A program made the translations under genes and the position numbers. Positions 51,293 to 60,531 of a stretch of 64,000 nt of DNA are shown piece after piece (positions within the stretch are counted from its first letter, which is position 1; each line of letters begins with the position of its first letter). Source of the DNA: JBBDSJ01 sp040905025 (GTDB lineage: Bacteria; Pseudomonadota; Gammaproteobacteria; Methylohalomonadales; Methylohalomonadaceae); assembly GCA_040905025.1 (NCBI GenBank), contig JBBDSJ010000138.1, positions 1-64,000 of the forward strand. Reading direction: 5' to 3'. The notes under the pieces were generated by a model. That model saw nothing but the letters and a program-made list of their open reading frames with translations. It did not search any database and had not been told where the DNA came from.

Positions 51293-52717
51293 ATGAACGC
51301 TGTCGCAGAGAAAGTCCTGAACGAACAGGACTACGTTATTAAAGATATCAACCTGGCTGATTTTGGCCGCAAGGAAATCGCCATTGCGGAAACCGAAATG
51401 CCGGGCCTTGTTGCCACCCGCGAGGAATTCAGCAAGCAGAAGCCGCTGAAAGGCGCGAAGATTGCCGGTTCCCTGCACATGACCATTCAGACCGCCGTGT
51501 TGATTGAAACACTGGTCGAACTCGGTGCCGAAGTACGCTGGGCGTCATGCAACATTTATTCAACCCAGGATCATGCCGCCGCTGCGATTGCAGCAAGCGG
51601 TGTTCCGGTATTCGCGCACAAGGGTGAATCCCTGGAAGAATATTGGGCCTATACCCATCGCATCATGGAATGGCATGACGGCGGTACGCCGAACATGATT
51701 CTGGATGACGGTGGTGACGCCACGATGCTGGTGATTCTCGGTGCCAAGGCGGAAAAGGATCCGTCCGTGCTGGAAAATCCGGGCAGTGAAGAAGAAACTT
51801 TTCTGTTCGCCGCAATCAAGAAAAAGCTGAAAGAAGATCCGAACTTCTACAGCAAGATTGCGAAAAACATCAAGGGTGTGACTGAAGAAACCACGACCGG
51901 TGTTGCGCGTCTGTATCGCATGCAGAAAGAAGGCACGCTGAACTTCCCGGCCATCAACGTGAATGATTCGGTCACCAAGTCGAAGTTTGACAACCTGTAT
52001 GGTTGCCGTGAGTCACTGGTTGACAGCATCAAGCGTGCAACCGACGTGATGGTTGCCGGCAAGCTCGCCGTAGTCGCCGGTTATGGTGACGTTGGCAAGG
52101 GTTCCGCCCAATCACTGCGTAATCTGGGCGCCATTGTCTGGGTCACTGAAATCGATCCGATTTGTGCCCTGCAGGCGGCGATGGAAGGTTTCCGCGTGGT
52201 CACCATGGAAGAAGCGGTTGAACATGCCGACATCTTCGTGACCGCCACCGGTAACTACAATGTGATTCGTTATGAACACATGCAGAAGATGAAGAACCAG
52301 GCCATCGTTTGTAATATTGGTCACTTTGATAATGAAATTGATGTCGCCGCACTGGAAAAGAAATGCAAGTGGGATAACATCAAGGATCAGGTCGATCACG
52401 TCATCTTTGAAGATGGCAAGCGCATCATTCTGCTGGCCAAGGGTCGTCTGGTGAACCTGGGTTGTGCAACGGGTCATCCGTCATTCGTGATGTCCAACAG
52501 CTTCACTAACCAGACACTGGCTCAGATGGAACTGTGGAACAACGACGGCAAGTACAAAAATGAAGTGTACATGTTGCCGAAGAAGCTGGACGAGAAGGTT
52601 GCCCAGTTGCATCTGAAGAAGATCAACGCCAACCTGACCAAGCTGACCAAGGAGCAGGCCGAGTACATCGGCGTAACTGTTGAAGGTCCGTACAAGTCCG
52701 AGCACTACCGGTACTAA
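51293..52717 (+). CDS. ahcY: S-adenosylhomocysteine hydrolase
   Basis: 474 residues from the ATG at 51293 (ribosome site GGAG); the frame extends to 51233 inside the riboswitch. AhcY splits SAH into adenosine and homocysteine with bound NAD. Marks: GAKIAGSLHMTIQTAVLIETL, the CNIYSTQDHAAAAI segment, NDSVTKSKFDNLYGCRESL, VVAGYGDVGKGSAQSL (NAD loop) near residue 260, VTATGNYNVI near residue 315 and the C-terminal KSEHYRY. The lysine and tyrosine of the last residues enter the neighbouring subunit's NAD site. Confidence 0.98.
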   Translation: MNAVAEKVLNEQDYVIKDINLADFGRKEIAIAETEMPGLVATREEFSKQKPLKGAKIAGSLHMTIQTAVLIETLVELGAEVRWASCNIYSTQDHAAAAIAASGVPVFAHKGESLEEYWAYTHRIMEWHDGGTPNMILDDGGDATMLVILGAKAEKDPSVLENPGSEEETFLFAAIKKKLKEDPNFYSKIAKNIKGVTEETTTGVARLYRMQKEGTLNFPAINVNDSVTKSKFDNLYGCRESLVDSIKRATDVMVAGKLAVVAGYGDVGKGSAQSLRNLGAIVWVTEIDPICALQAAMEGFRVVTMEEAVEHADIFVTATGNYNVIRYEHMQKMKNQAIVCNIGHFDNEIDVAALEKKCKWDNIKDQVDHVIFEDGKRIILLAKGRLVNLGCATGHPSFVMSNSFTNQTLAQMELWNNDGKYKNEVYMLPKKLDEKVAQLHLKKINANLTKLTKEQAEYIGVTVEGPYKSEHYRY

Positions 52718-52742
52718 TACGTGATCAGTATTGCGTGAACCG

Positions 52743-52774
52743 TAGCCCGTCCGGCACTACCGGGCGGGCTATTT
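52743..52774 (+). terminator. GC-rich hairpin between ahcY and metF
   Basis: TAGCCCGTCCGG (52743-52754) pairs with CCGGGCGGGCTA (52760-52771), one mismatch, then only TTT. Could be a partial terminator or attenuating hairpin within the operon. Confidence 0.55.
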
Positions 52775-52824
52775 GCGTTACACGACGTGCGATTCACAAT
52801 TCAAGTACCAAGAGGGCCAATATA

Positions 52825-53712
52825 ATGAAAACTCAAAAAAAACATCCACCTAAATTCAGTTTCGAGTTCTTCCCGCCACGGACGCCGGAAGCGGCCGGTA
52901 AACTGCAAATGACGCAGGAACGCCTGGCCAAATTCAATCCTGATTTCTTCTCCGTCACGTTTGGTGCCGGTGGCAGTACCCGCGATCGCACACTGGAAAC
53001 CGTGCTCGATATTCGCGAGAAAACCGGCATTGAGGGTGTGCCACATATTTCCTGCATCGGTTACATGACCGATCAGATCAAGGAAATCCTTGAAATCTAC
53101 AAGGGCAAGGACATAAAAAGCGTTGTTGCCTTGCGTGGTGATATTCCGTCCGGCACCTCCGGTATGGGGCAACTGCGTTATGCCAATGAGCTGGTGGAGT
53201 TTATCCGCAAGGAATTCGGTGACTACTTTCATATTGAAGTCGCTGCCTATCCGGAGGTTCACCCGCAGGCACCGAGTACCAAACATGATCTGCAGAATTT
53301 CAAACGCAAGGTTGAAGCCGGTGCCAACGGTGCTATCACCCAGTATTTTTACAACCCGGATGCCTATTTCCGGTTCATTGATGATTGCGAGCGCGCCGGG
53401 ATTGATATCCCGATTGTTCCGGGTGTGATGCCGATTATTAACTGCACCCAGCTGGTGCGTTTTTCCGAAGCTTGCGGTGCCGAAATCCCGCGCTACATTC
53501 TGCAACGTCTGCGCGATTTCGGTGACGATCGTGTCTCTATCCGTGAATTTGGCGTTGATGTTACCACCGATATTTGTGCAAGCCTGCTGGAAGGCGGGGC
53601 GCCGGGTATACATATGTATACGTTAAATCAGCCGGAAGCCTCGGAGGCTATCTGGAAAAATCTCGGTCTCGACAAGCGCAATAATCAAACGAAAAAAGCT
53701 GCTGCCAGCTGA
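52825..53712 (+). CDS. metF: Methylenetetrahydrofolate reductase
   Basis: 295 residues from the ATG at 52825, with ribosome site AGAGG; the frame is open to 52735. MetF is an FAD enzyme that makes 5-methyl-THF for homocysteine remethylation, which fits its place behind ahcY. It begins FSFEFFPPRTPEAAGKL and has FFSVTFGAGGSTRDRTLETV, HISCIGYM, VALRGDIP, VAAYPEVHP, GAITQYFYNPD and PIVPGVMPI. Confidence 0.97.
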   Translation: MKTQKKHPPKFSFEFFPPRTPEAAGKLQMTQERLAKFNPDFFSVTFGAGGSTRDRTLETVLDIREKTGIEGVPHISCIGYMTDQIKEILEIYKGKDIKSVVALRGDIPSGTSGMGQLRYANELVEFIRKEFGDYFHIEVAAYPEVHPQAPSTKHDLQNFKRKVEAGANGAITQYFYNPDAYFRFIDDCERAGIDIPIVPGVMPIINCTQLVRFSEACGAEIPRYILQRLRDFGDDRVSIREFGVDVTTDICASLLEGGAPGIHMYTLNQPEASEAIWKNLGLDKRNNQTKKAAAS

Positions 53713-53736
53713 GGCACTGTTGTTGCCGGTAGTCTA

Positions 53737-53764
53737 CCGACAGTCACACGCGCAAGACTGTCGG
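53737..53764. repeat. Hairpin downstream of metF
   Basis: CCGACAGTC (53737-53745) pairs with GACTGTCGG (53756-53764); GTTGTT before and AACAAC after can extend it. No T-run, so termination is uncertain. Confidence 0.5.
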
Positions 53765-53793
53765 TAACAACCTTCGCTGTAGTATTCCCGCAT

Positions 53794-53997
53794 TAGAAGT
53801 GGTTTCAAAATGTCGCGCACCCAAGGGTGTAATAAAACACAGCCGAGACCAGGCGCCCTTGTTTATTAATCAACGGGGACGAAAAAGCGCAGTGTATAGC
53901 GAATCTGCCGTTACACGGCCCCGCATTTTGAGTCCGTTTTCAACGCCCATTCGTATATTTCAGGGCGGCAAGTGCAGTAATTTTGAAACTGCTTCTA
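53794..53997. repeat. Family-2 MITE-like element, copy 2
   Basis: 204 bp, ends TAGAAGTGGTTTCAAAAT and ATTTTGAAACTGCTTCTA. The interior matches copy 1 (40455-40642) almost throughout, including TCTGCCGTTACACGGCCCCG and the internal ATTTTGAGTCCGTTTT. It has about 16 extra bases near 53855-53870. With the flanks it fills the 342-bp gap between metF and the NtrC-type regulator gene. Confidence 0.85.
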
Positions 53998-54054
53998 CAA
54001 TCTTGCTGCTATCCTCCCGTAAGTGTATGTTGATAAACCTTAATCGAGGGTTTT

Positions 54055-55503
54055 ATGTCAACACACACCGACCTCAAACCGGAAGCTCCGGCACAGGTAT
54101 CCGGCCTGCCGGGGTTACTGCTGGTAGATGATGATCCGCTGATCGTCGAAACGCTGGCGCTTGCGCTCAAGAATCAGTTCCAGGTCATTACCGCGTCTGG
54201 CCGCAAGCGCGCCAAGACTTTACTGCAATCGCTGCCGGAAATTCCCTCGCTGGCACTGGTAGACCTGGGTCTGCCGCCACAGCCGCATGCGCCAGACGAA
54301 GGGTTTGCCCTGATCAACGAATTACTGGCCAGCAATCAACATATCAAGATTCTGGTGCTCTCGGGCCAGAGCGATCGTGGCAATATCCAGCATGCACTGA
54401 CACTTGGCGCGGTTGATTTTATTCCCAAGCCCTGCGACATCAATTTGTTGCGGGCGCGGTTGCAGCATCAGTTATTGATACTGGATGCCGAGCAGCAGGC
54501 TGAAGTTGATGGCACAGCCAGCGAAACAGCCATCCTTGGTGACAGTGAACCGATGCGGCAACTGCAGGATCAGATCGGCCAGTTCGCCCGCTCACCATTT
54601 CCGGTTTTAGTTGAAGGTGAATCGGGCAGCGGCAAGGAGCTTGTTGCCCGGCAACTGCATGTCGAAAGTGAGCGTGCCGACCTGCCATTCATGACAATCA
54701 ATTGCGCTGCGTTTACGCCGGAATTGCTGGAGGCGCAGTTATTCGGCCATGCCCGGGGTGCCTATACCGGCGCCAACCAGGCCCGTGCCGGGTTCTTTGA
54801 AGCCGCCGCCGAGGGCAGTCTGTTTCTTGATGAGATTGGTGAATTGCCTCTGGACCTGCAATCAAAACTGCTGCGTGTACTTGAGAATGGTGAATATTAC
54901 CGGCTTGGTGAAACCCAGCCGCGACAGGCGAAGGCACGCATTATTGCGGCAACCAACCGGGATCTGCGCAGCGCTGTTCGTGCTGGCCAATTTCGTCAGG
55001 ATTTGTTTCACCGGATGTCGGTATTGACGATACGCGTACCTGCCTTGCGTGAGCGTGGCAATGATCGCTTCATTTTACTTGAGCATTTCCGCAAGCTGTA
55101 TGTGCTGGATGCTGCGCCGTTCAGGCTCGATACCGGTGCTGAAGCCTGCCTGCAAAAATACGATTTTCCCGGTAATGTGCGCGAGCTGCGCAATATTGTG
55201 ATCCGGTTATTGGCAAAATACCCCGGTCAGACAATTACTCAAGCTACACTTCTGGACGAGCTGGAAATTGATCATGATGATCGTACCCAGCCGGGAGTAA
55301 GTAGTGGCGATGATTCGCTGGAACGGGATTTGTTCACAGACAATTTTAATCTTGATGCCCGCTTACTGGAATGGGAACGTCGTTATATCAATCTGGCACT
55401 GAAAATGAGTGATGGCAACCTGAGCAAGGCTGCACGGCTGTTGGGCATTAACCGTACTACACTGTATAGCAGGTTGGAACGGTTATCACGGGAAAACGGC
55501 TAG
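54055..55503 (+). CDS. Sigma-54-dependent response regulator (NtrC family)
   Basis: 482 residues. A receiver domain (VDDDPLIVE with the acidic pocket at 25-27, phospho-acceptor D70 in LVDLGLP, lysine in IPKPCD) is followed by an AAA+ sigma-54 activation domain. That domain has Walker A GESGSGKELVARQLH, the sigma-54 loop GAYTGA (normally GAFTGA), Walker B GSLFLDEIGELPL and the FPGNVREL segment. The C-terminal Fis-type helix-turn-helix is GNLSKAARLLGINRTTLYSRL. It lies 80 nt upstream of an MSHA-like pilus operon and may control it. Resembles PrsR-type regulators. No histidine kinase is adjacent. Confidence 0.9.
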   Translation: MSTHTDLKPEAPAQVSGLPGLLLVDDDPLIVETLALALKNQFQVITASGRKRAKTLLQSLPEIPSLALVDLGLPPQPHAPDEGFALINELLASNQHIKILVLSGQSDRGNIQHALTLGAVDFIPKPCDINLLRARLQHQLLILDAEQQAEVDGTASETAILGDSEPMRQLQDQIGQFARSPFPVLVEGESGSGKELVARQLHVESERADLPFMTINCAAFTPELLEAQLFGHARGAYTGANQARAGFFEAAAEGSLFLDEIGELPLDLQSKLLRVLENGEYYRLGETQPRQAKARIIAATNRDLRSAVRAGQFRQDLFHRMSVLTIRVPALRERGNDRFILLEHFRKLYVLDAAPFRLDTGAEACLQKYDFPGNVRELRNIVIRLLAKYPGQTITQATLLDELEIDHDDRTQPGVSSGDDSLERDLFTDNFNLDARLLEWERRYINLALKMSDGNLSKAARLLGINRTTLYSRLERLSRENG

Positions 55504-55583
55504 CCCGGCCCTGAATGAACACTGTCCCTGATTTGTCGCGCCTGGAACCACCGGGCAGGCTCTTGCCAAAAGGCTACTGAGAT

Positions 55584-57017
55584 ATGTACCTCGAACACTT
55601 TGGCCTCAAGCATCCGCCATTCAAGATCACACCTGACACATCCTTATTCTATCCGGGTGGCAATCGTGGCACTGTGCTGGAAGCACTCGTATATGCGATC
55701 ACATCCGGCGAAGGTATTATTAAAGTGGTTGGTGAAGTCGGCAGCGGCAAGACCATGCTCTGCCGGATGTTGGAACTGGAACTGCCAAACTCGGTTGAAA
55801 TCGTTTATCTCGCGAATCCGCGCCTGTCACCTGACAATATTCTCCAGGTCATTGCCTTCGAGTTAAAGCTGCCCATCAGCGAAACTGACAACCGGCTGGT
55901 GGCCATGCGCGCCTTGCAGGATTATCTGCTCGAACGGCATGCGGAAAACCGCCAGGTCGTTATTTTTGTCGAGGAAGCACAGAGCATGCCGCTGGCGACA
56001 CTCGAAGAAATCCGTCTGCTCAGCAATCTGGAGACCGGCCAGAACAAGCTTTTGCAGATGGTAATGTTTGGGCAGCCGGAGCTGGATGAGCAACTCGCCC
56101 GGCCGCAGATCCGCCAGTTGCGCGAGCGTATCACCCACAACTTCAAACTTGGCCCGTTAAGCCGTAATGAAATTCGTGACTACCTGAACGCACGCTTGCG
56201 CAGCTGTGGTTATCGCGGTGGTAATCTATTCAGCAACGCGGCAATAGCACTGATAACCCGTTATTCACAAGGTTTGCTGCGGCGAATCAATATTCTTGCC
56301 GACAAGGCGCTGTTATCAGCATATGCCGGCAACAAGCGCCGGGTTGGCCGGCGCCAGGTCATGGCGGCGGTGCGCGACAGCGAGATGCGGCCTGCCTGGA
56401 CGGCGTGGTTGTGGCCGGCCATCGCCTTGATCGCACTGGCTGTTGTTGCCGTTGCTGCTCGGCCTTATTTGCCCGGCCTGGAGTTGGCAACATTTATCAA
56501 GCCGGTCGTTGAGTCTCCGCAGCCTGCTGTAATTGAACCCACTTCCGGTCCCGAGGCAACAGGATCCGGTCTGGTAGTAACTCCCGTCAGCCAACTCCAG
56601 CAAGAGCCAGAGGCAGCTGCAATTTCAGAGCCAGCATTGACCGCCAGCGATGATGTTGATGCGGCGCTCACGCTGGAAAATACTGATGATACTGATGAAT
56701 TGGAGACCGGTAGTTTCACAGAAACACAAGTGGTGGAGACTGAGATTCTGAACGATTCAGAAGTCAATATCTCAGGTGCCTCTTTGATAAAGATCGATGC
56801 GCATGGTTTAACTAACCCGGCCGCTACCGAACCGGTCAACATTCTCGCGGCTACCAGCTACATGAACACGAGCAGCAGAGATATTGAGCGTTTGCGTGCG
56901 CAAATAGAGCAATTTCCACCCGAGGATATCTGGCTGGATGAACCGGATCCGGCAGCCACCTGCCGGCTTTGTACAACAATCATTTACAGGCCGTTGAAAA
57001 ACAATGAAAATCTGTAG
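55584..57017 (+). CDS. mshM: MshM-like AAA ATPase of MSHA-type pilus biogenesis
   Basis: 477 residues. The N-terminal ExeA/GspA-type ATPase domain begins YLEHFGLKHPPFKITPD and has Walker A GEVGSGKTMLCRML near residue 50, Walker B VVIFVEEAQSM near residue 128 and the RQLRERITHNFKLGPLS arginine region. A transmembrane helix lies at about residues 274-291. The rest is a Pro/Glu/Thr-rich periplasmic region, longer than in Vibrio MshM (about 280 residues). In the family the ATPase helps assemble the secretin. First gene of the mshM-L-N-E-G operon. Confidence 0.85.
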   Translation: MYLEHFGLKHPPFKITPDTSLFYPGGNRGTVLEALVYAITSGEGIIKVVGEVGSGKTMLCRMLELELPNSVEIVYLANPRLSPDNILQVIAFELKLPISETDNRLVAMRALQDYLLERHAENRQVVIFVEEAQSMPLATLEEIRLLSNLETGQNKLLQMVMFGQPELDEQLARPQIRQLRERITHNFKLGPLSRNEIRDYLNARLRSCGYRGGNLFSNAAIALITRYSQGLLRRINILADKALLSAYAGNKRRVGRRQVMAAVRDSEMRPAWTAWLWPAIALIALAVVAVAARPYLPGLELATFIKPVVESPQPAVIEPTSGPEATGSGLVVTPVSQLQQEPEAAAISEPALTASDDVDAALTLENTDDTDELETGSFTETQVVETEILNDSEVNISGASLIKIDAHGLTNPAATEPVNILAATSYMNTSSRDIERLRAQIEQFPPEDIWLDEPDPAATCRLCTTIIYRPLKNNENL

Positions 57018-57079
57018 AAGCAGGCCTGTTTATAGCGCTATAATGAGTTAAATGACTACGCTGGCACTCGGGGGGCTTC

Positions 57080-58753
57080 GTGTCGAAATCAAGCAAATAT
57101 TATTACCAAGGCCTGTGGGCCAGTATGGCCCTGCTGCTGGCTTCAGGTTGTGCTGAAATAGAACCCAAGCCATTTGAGCCTTCGCGCGGCCATATCCAGT
57201 CTGACGAATCAGCGGAACCGGCGGCCAATATTCCTGCACTGGTGCAACAGGCGCCGATCTTGCCGGAGCCCAGTCCGCCTGCGCCAACGGAACGCTATAC
57301 CGTTGTCGTCAATGAAGTCCCGGTGCGGGAGCTGCTGTTTGCACTGGCGCGTGATGCCGAAATGAATATTGATATTTATCCGGGTATCGCTGGCGAAGTG
57401 ACTCTGAATGCCGTTGACCAGACCTTGCCGCAAATTCTCGATCGTATCAGCCGCCAGGCCGATATTCGTTACGAATTCGATGACCAGAATCTGTATATCA
57501 GCCCGGACAGCCCGTTCTTCCGCTCTTATAAAGTTAATTACGTCAACATGTCGCGCGACACCACCTCCAGTAACCGGCTGGCAACCCAGATCAGTACCAC
57601 CGGTGGCGATGGAGGAATTGGCGGGCAAGGCGGTGGCGGAGCTCAGGGTGGCGGTGGACAGGGGAGTAATAACTCAACGACTGATATTGAAAGCATTTCA
57701 AACAATCGTTTCTGGCAAACGCTGACGCAAAATATACAGGCGTTGGTAGGGGATGATGTAGCCACGGGCCAGAGTGCGGAATTGCCGGTCAGTGCCAATG
57801 TGATCCCGAGCCCGGAAACGGGCGTGATAAACGTGCGTGCGACCAACAAACAGCATGAATTTGTCAGGGCACACATAGACCGGGTAATTGAGAGCGCCCA
57901 GCGCCAGGTCATGATTCAGGCGACTATCGTCGAAGTGTCTTTGAGTGATGAATACCAGGCAGGAATTGATTGGTCTGCGCTGGATATTTTTGATTCCAGT
58001 ATAAGTATTGCGTCATCGTTGGCGACAGTGCCGATACCAGCTGATACAAATCGGCTGCTCACGTTAACCTACAGCGGTACCGATGTCAGCGCTGCTATTC
58101 GGCTACTGGAACAGTTTGGAACTACCAATGTATTGTCCAGCCCACAGCTGATGGCAATGAACAATCAGACTGCCTTGTTAAAAGTGGTAGAGAATTTTGT
58201 CTATTTTGAAATAGAAACAGATATCGTTACCAGTCAGACAACATCAAATACCACGGTAGAAACGACTCCCCGGGTGGTGCCTGTAGGCATTGTGATGTCG
58301 ATTACGCCACAAATCAGTGAGACCGACGCTGTTATCCTGAATGTGCGGCCGACAATTTCACGTATCGCAGAGCTCAAACAAGACCCCGGTCCGGCGTTGT
58401 TTCAATCACTTAATCCCAATATTGGACAGCTGGCTGAGATCGTCAATGAGGTTCCACAGATTGAAATCCGTGAAATGGAATCCATGTTGCGATTGAACAA
58501 TGGTCAAACAGCGGTCCTTGGCGGTTTAATGCAGAATCAGGAACGCGATGTAACAGACTCAGTGCCTGGCTTTTCACGTTTGCCATTGGTAGGTCGTGCT
58601 TTCAGGGCTGACACCCGCCAGTTTAGTAAAAGCGAGCTGGTCATATTCCTGCGGCCGGTGGTTGTGCGTAGCCCGAGTATTAATGATGATTTACAGGAAT
58701 ATCGCCAGTTTCTGAATACATCGGCACTGCAGCCGGGAGTTGCCCAGCCGTGA
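57080..58753 (+). CDS. mshL: MSHA-type pilus secretin MshL (lipoprotein)
   Basis: 557 residues, GTG start at 57080 behind GGGGGG. A signal peptide ends in the lipobox LASGC near residue 24. A secretin N-terminal domain lies at about residues 74-145, followed by a Gly-rich loop (GGDGGIGGQGGGGAQG) and the secretin core: QVMIQATIVEVSLSDEYQAGIDW, TNVLSSPQLMAMNNQTALLKV and NGQTAVLGGLMQNQERDVTDSVPGFSRLPLVG, the classic secretin block. It forms the outer-membrane pore of the pilus. Its stop overlaps mshN. Confidence 0.93.
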   Translation: MSKSSKYYYQGLWASMALLLASGCAEIEPKPFEPSRGHIQSDESAEPAANIPALVQQAPILPEPSPPAPTERYTVVVNEVPVRELLFALARDAEMNIDIYPGIAGEVTLNAVDQTLPQILDRISRQADIRYEFDDQNLYISPDSPFFRSYKVNYVNMSRDTTSSNRLATQISTTGGDGGIGGQGGGGAQGGGGQGSNNSTTDIESISNNRFWQTLTQNIQALVGDDVATGQSAELPVSANVIPSPETGVINVRATNKQHEFVRAHIDRVIESAQRQVMIQATIVEVSLSDEYQAGIDWSALDIFDSSISIASSLATVPIPADTNRLLTLTYSGTDVSAAIRLLEQFGTTNVLSSPQLMAMNNQTALLKVVENFVYFEIETDIVTSQTTSNTTVETTPRVVPVGIVMSITPQISETDAVILNVRPTISRIAELKQDPGPALFQSLNPNIGQLAEIVNEVPQIEIREMESMLRLNNGQTAVLGGLMQNQERDVTDSVPGFSRLPLVGRAFRADTRQFSKSELVIFLRPVVVRSPSINDDLQEYRQFLNTSALQPGVAQP

Positions 58754-60531
58754 GCCTGTTAATGGAGGCCTTGCGCAAGGCCGAACAGGAAAAAAAAGAA
58801 GCCGCCAAGCGTTTACGGGAACAGCGTAAGGGCAGTAGTGATAGTGGGGCTGATCAGAGTGACGATGGCAAGCTGGCGCTCAGTCTGGAAGATAACAGTC
58901 AGCCATCAAAGCCTGTCATAGCTGCTGAACACCAGGTTCCCGAACGTGATCAATTGTCAGTTAATGCACCGGATTTGACGCTTGCACCACTTGTCCTGAA
59001 CCCGCAAAGTCTGGCTGCTGAAGAAGCGAGCGAATCCACTCAATCAGAAACTCCGCAAACTGAACGCTCTGATGAAGATCTGTATGCCGAGTATCTGAAG
59101 GGTGATACAACGCTGACTGAAGCATTTGATGCCGTTGAAGCGACCCACAATACCAATACTCATCCAAATCCAGCAACGAGTGATGATGAAACGCAGGCCC
59201 ATGACATCGAGCAAGAGTCGGATGCGTCAGTATCGGGTCAACGGTTAAGCCTGGAAAATACCCAGCAAGGCTCAACCACCAAGACATCGCGTTTTACCGA
59301 TACGCAGCACGGCACCATGCAGGATCGTTTGTATGAATCCACGCAGGCCGAGAAAATTCATCAAAAGACAACACGCGATCAGCCTGTTCGTGCCTTTGGT
59401 CCAGCCACGGCCGATGCGGTGTTTGCTGCCAAGCGTCCGCCGAACTATACCGCTTACACCGTAGTGACCTTGATTAGTTTAATCGTCGTTGGTCTGGCAG
59501 CATTTGGTGTGTTTTATTATTTCAGTGTGACACCAATTTCACGCGATTTACCGTCGCCACAGGTGGCGCGTGGCGTTGAGTATGCTGAACCGTCAGCGTT
59601 GGAAGGTTTGCCGGAAACTGTTACAGCAACAGCCAGACAAATGGCTGCCGGGACTGATGCCAGTATGAGTGGTGAGATTGATTCGGGTACGGCTGTTGAT
59701 GAGCCTGCAGAAGTACCGGTAGCTGATAATGGCGAACAGCAGGCCGCGTTGCTTACACTTGATCCATCCGACTTTGATGTTGCCGCGCAAGCTGTTGATA
59801 CAACTCCAGACACTATAGACCCTGCAGATTCCTCAGCCATTGCTGCAGAAGCTGAATCCGGCACGGCCGGTGCAGAAACAACCCGGCAGCAGGATGCAGA
59901 TCAGATGATCGAACTGTCGCCGGCAATGCTTAAAATCAGCCGCAGTCAACCAGCGCCCGTGACCAGCCGTATACTCACCAGTGCCTGGAATGAATTCCAG
60001 GCCGGTAACATGCAGGCAGCCAGGCTGCTGTATCAAACTGCACTTGCCGAACAACCTGATAACCGTGATGCGTTACTGGGCGCAGCTGCGGTGGCATTGC
60101 AGGAGCGCCAGCCTGAAGTCGCGTTTGGTTATTATATTAAAGTTCTGCGCCAGAATCCGGCTGATAACGTTGCCCAGGCGGCACTGATAAGCCTGCAGGG
60201 CGCTGCTGATCCGGTACGGCATGAATCACGTATCAAGCAAATGCTGGCCAGGGATCCGGACGCCGCCTACTTGTATTTTACGCTGGGTAATCTCTATGCC
60301 ACGCAATTGCGCTGGCCGGATGCGCAACAGGCGTTTTTTGATGCCTATTCGCGCGCCGATGACAATGCTGACTATGCATTGAATCTTGCTATCAGTCTGG
60401 ATCGCCTCGGGCAGCCCGGTGCTGCACTTGACTATTACCGCCGTGCGGTTTTGCTGAGCGAGGAATATCAGCGTAGCAGTTTTGATGTCGTGTCCGTCAG
60501 CCGCCGCATTCAGGAAATTCAGGAACGTTAA
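58750..60531 (+). CDS. mshN: MshN-like TPR protein of the pilus operon
   Basis: 593 residues, GTG start overlapping mshL. A cytoplasmic N-terminus (SLLMEALRKAEQEKKEAAKR, as in MshN/GspB-like proteins) leads into a low-complexity acidic region with many Gln, Glu, Ser and Thr. A transmembrane helix lies at about residues 237-259 (TVVTLISLIVVGLAAFGVFY). The periplasmic part ends with tetratricopeptide repeats from about residue 410 (EFQAGNMQAARLLYQTALAEQPDNRDALLGAAA and following). TPRs are protein-protein contacts; in MSHA systems MshN probably couples ATPase and secretin. Assignment rests partly on position. Confidence 0.78.
   Translation: MSLLMEALRKAEQEKKEAAKRLREQRKGSSDSGADQSDDGKLALSLEDNSQPSKPVIAAEHQVPERDQLSVNAPDLTLAPLVLNPQSLAAEEASESTQSETPQTERSDEDLYAEYLKGDTTLTEAFDAVEATHNTNTHPNPATSDDETQAHDIEQESDASVSGQRLSLENTQQGSTTKTSRFTDTQHGTMQDRLYESTQAEKIHQKTTRDQPVRAFGPATADAVFAAKRPPNYTAYTVVTLISLIVVGLAAFGVFYYFSVTPISRDLPSPQVARGVEYAEPSALEGLPETVTATARQMAAGTDASMSGEIDSGTAVDEPAEVPVADNGEQQAALLTLDPSDFDVAAQAVDTTPDTIDPADSSAIAAEAESGTAGAETTRQQDADQMIELSPAMLKISRSQPAPVTSRILTSAWNEFQAGNMQAARLLYQTALAEQPDNRDALLGAAAVALQERQPEVAFGYYIKVLRQNPADNVAQAALISLQGAADPVRHESRIKQMLARDPDAAYLYFTLGNLYATQLRWPDAQQAFFDAYSRADDNADYALNLAISLDRLGQPGAALDYYRRAVLLSEEYQRSSFDVVSVSRRIQEIQER

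Noticed and set aside
55552..55567. Sigma-54-like promoter (GG and TTGC at correct spacing) before mshM
   Set aside because: Only the core GG and GC dinucleotides match and the predicted start would leave a leader of about six nt before the mshM ATG.
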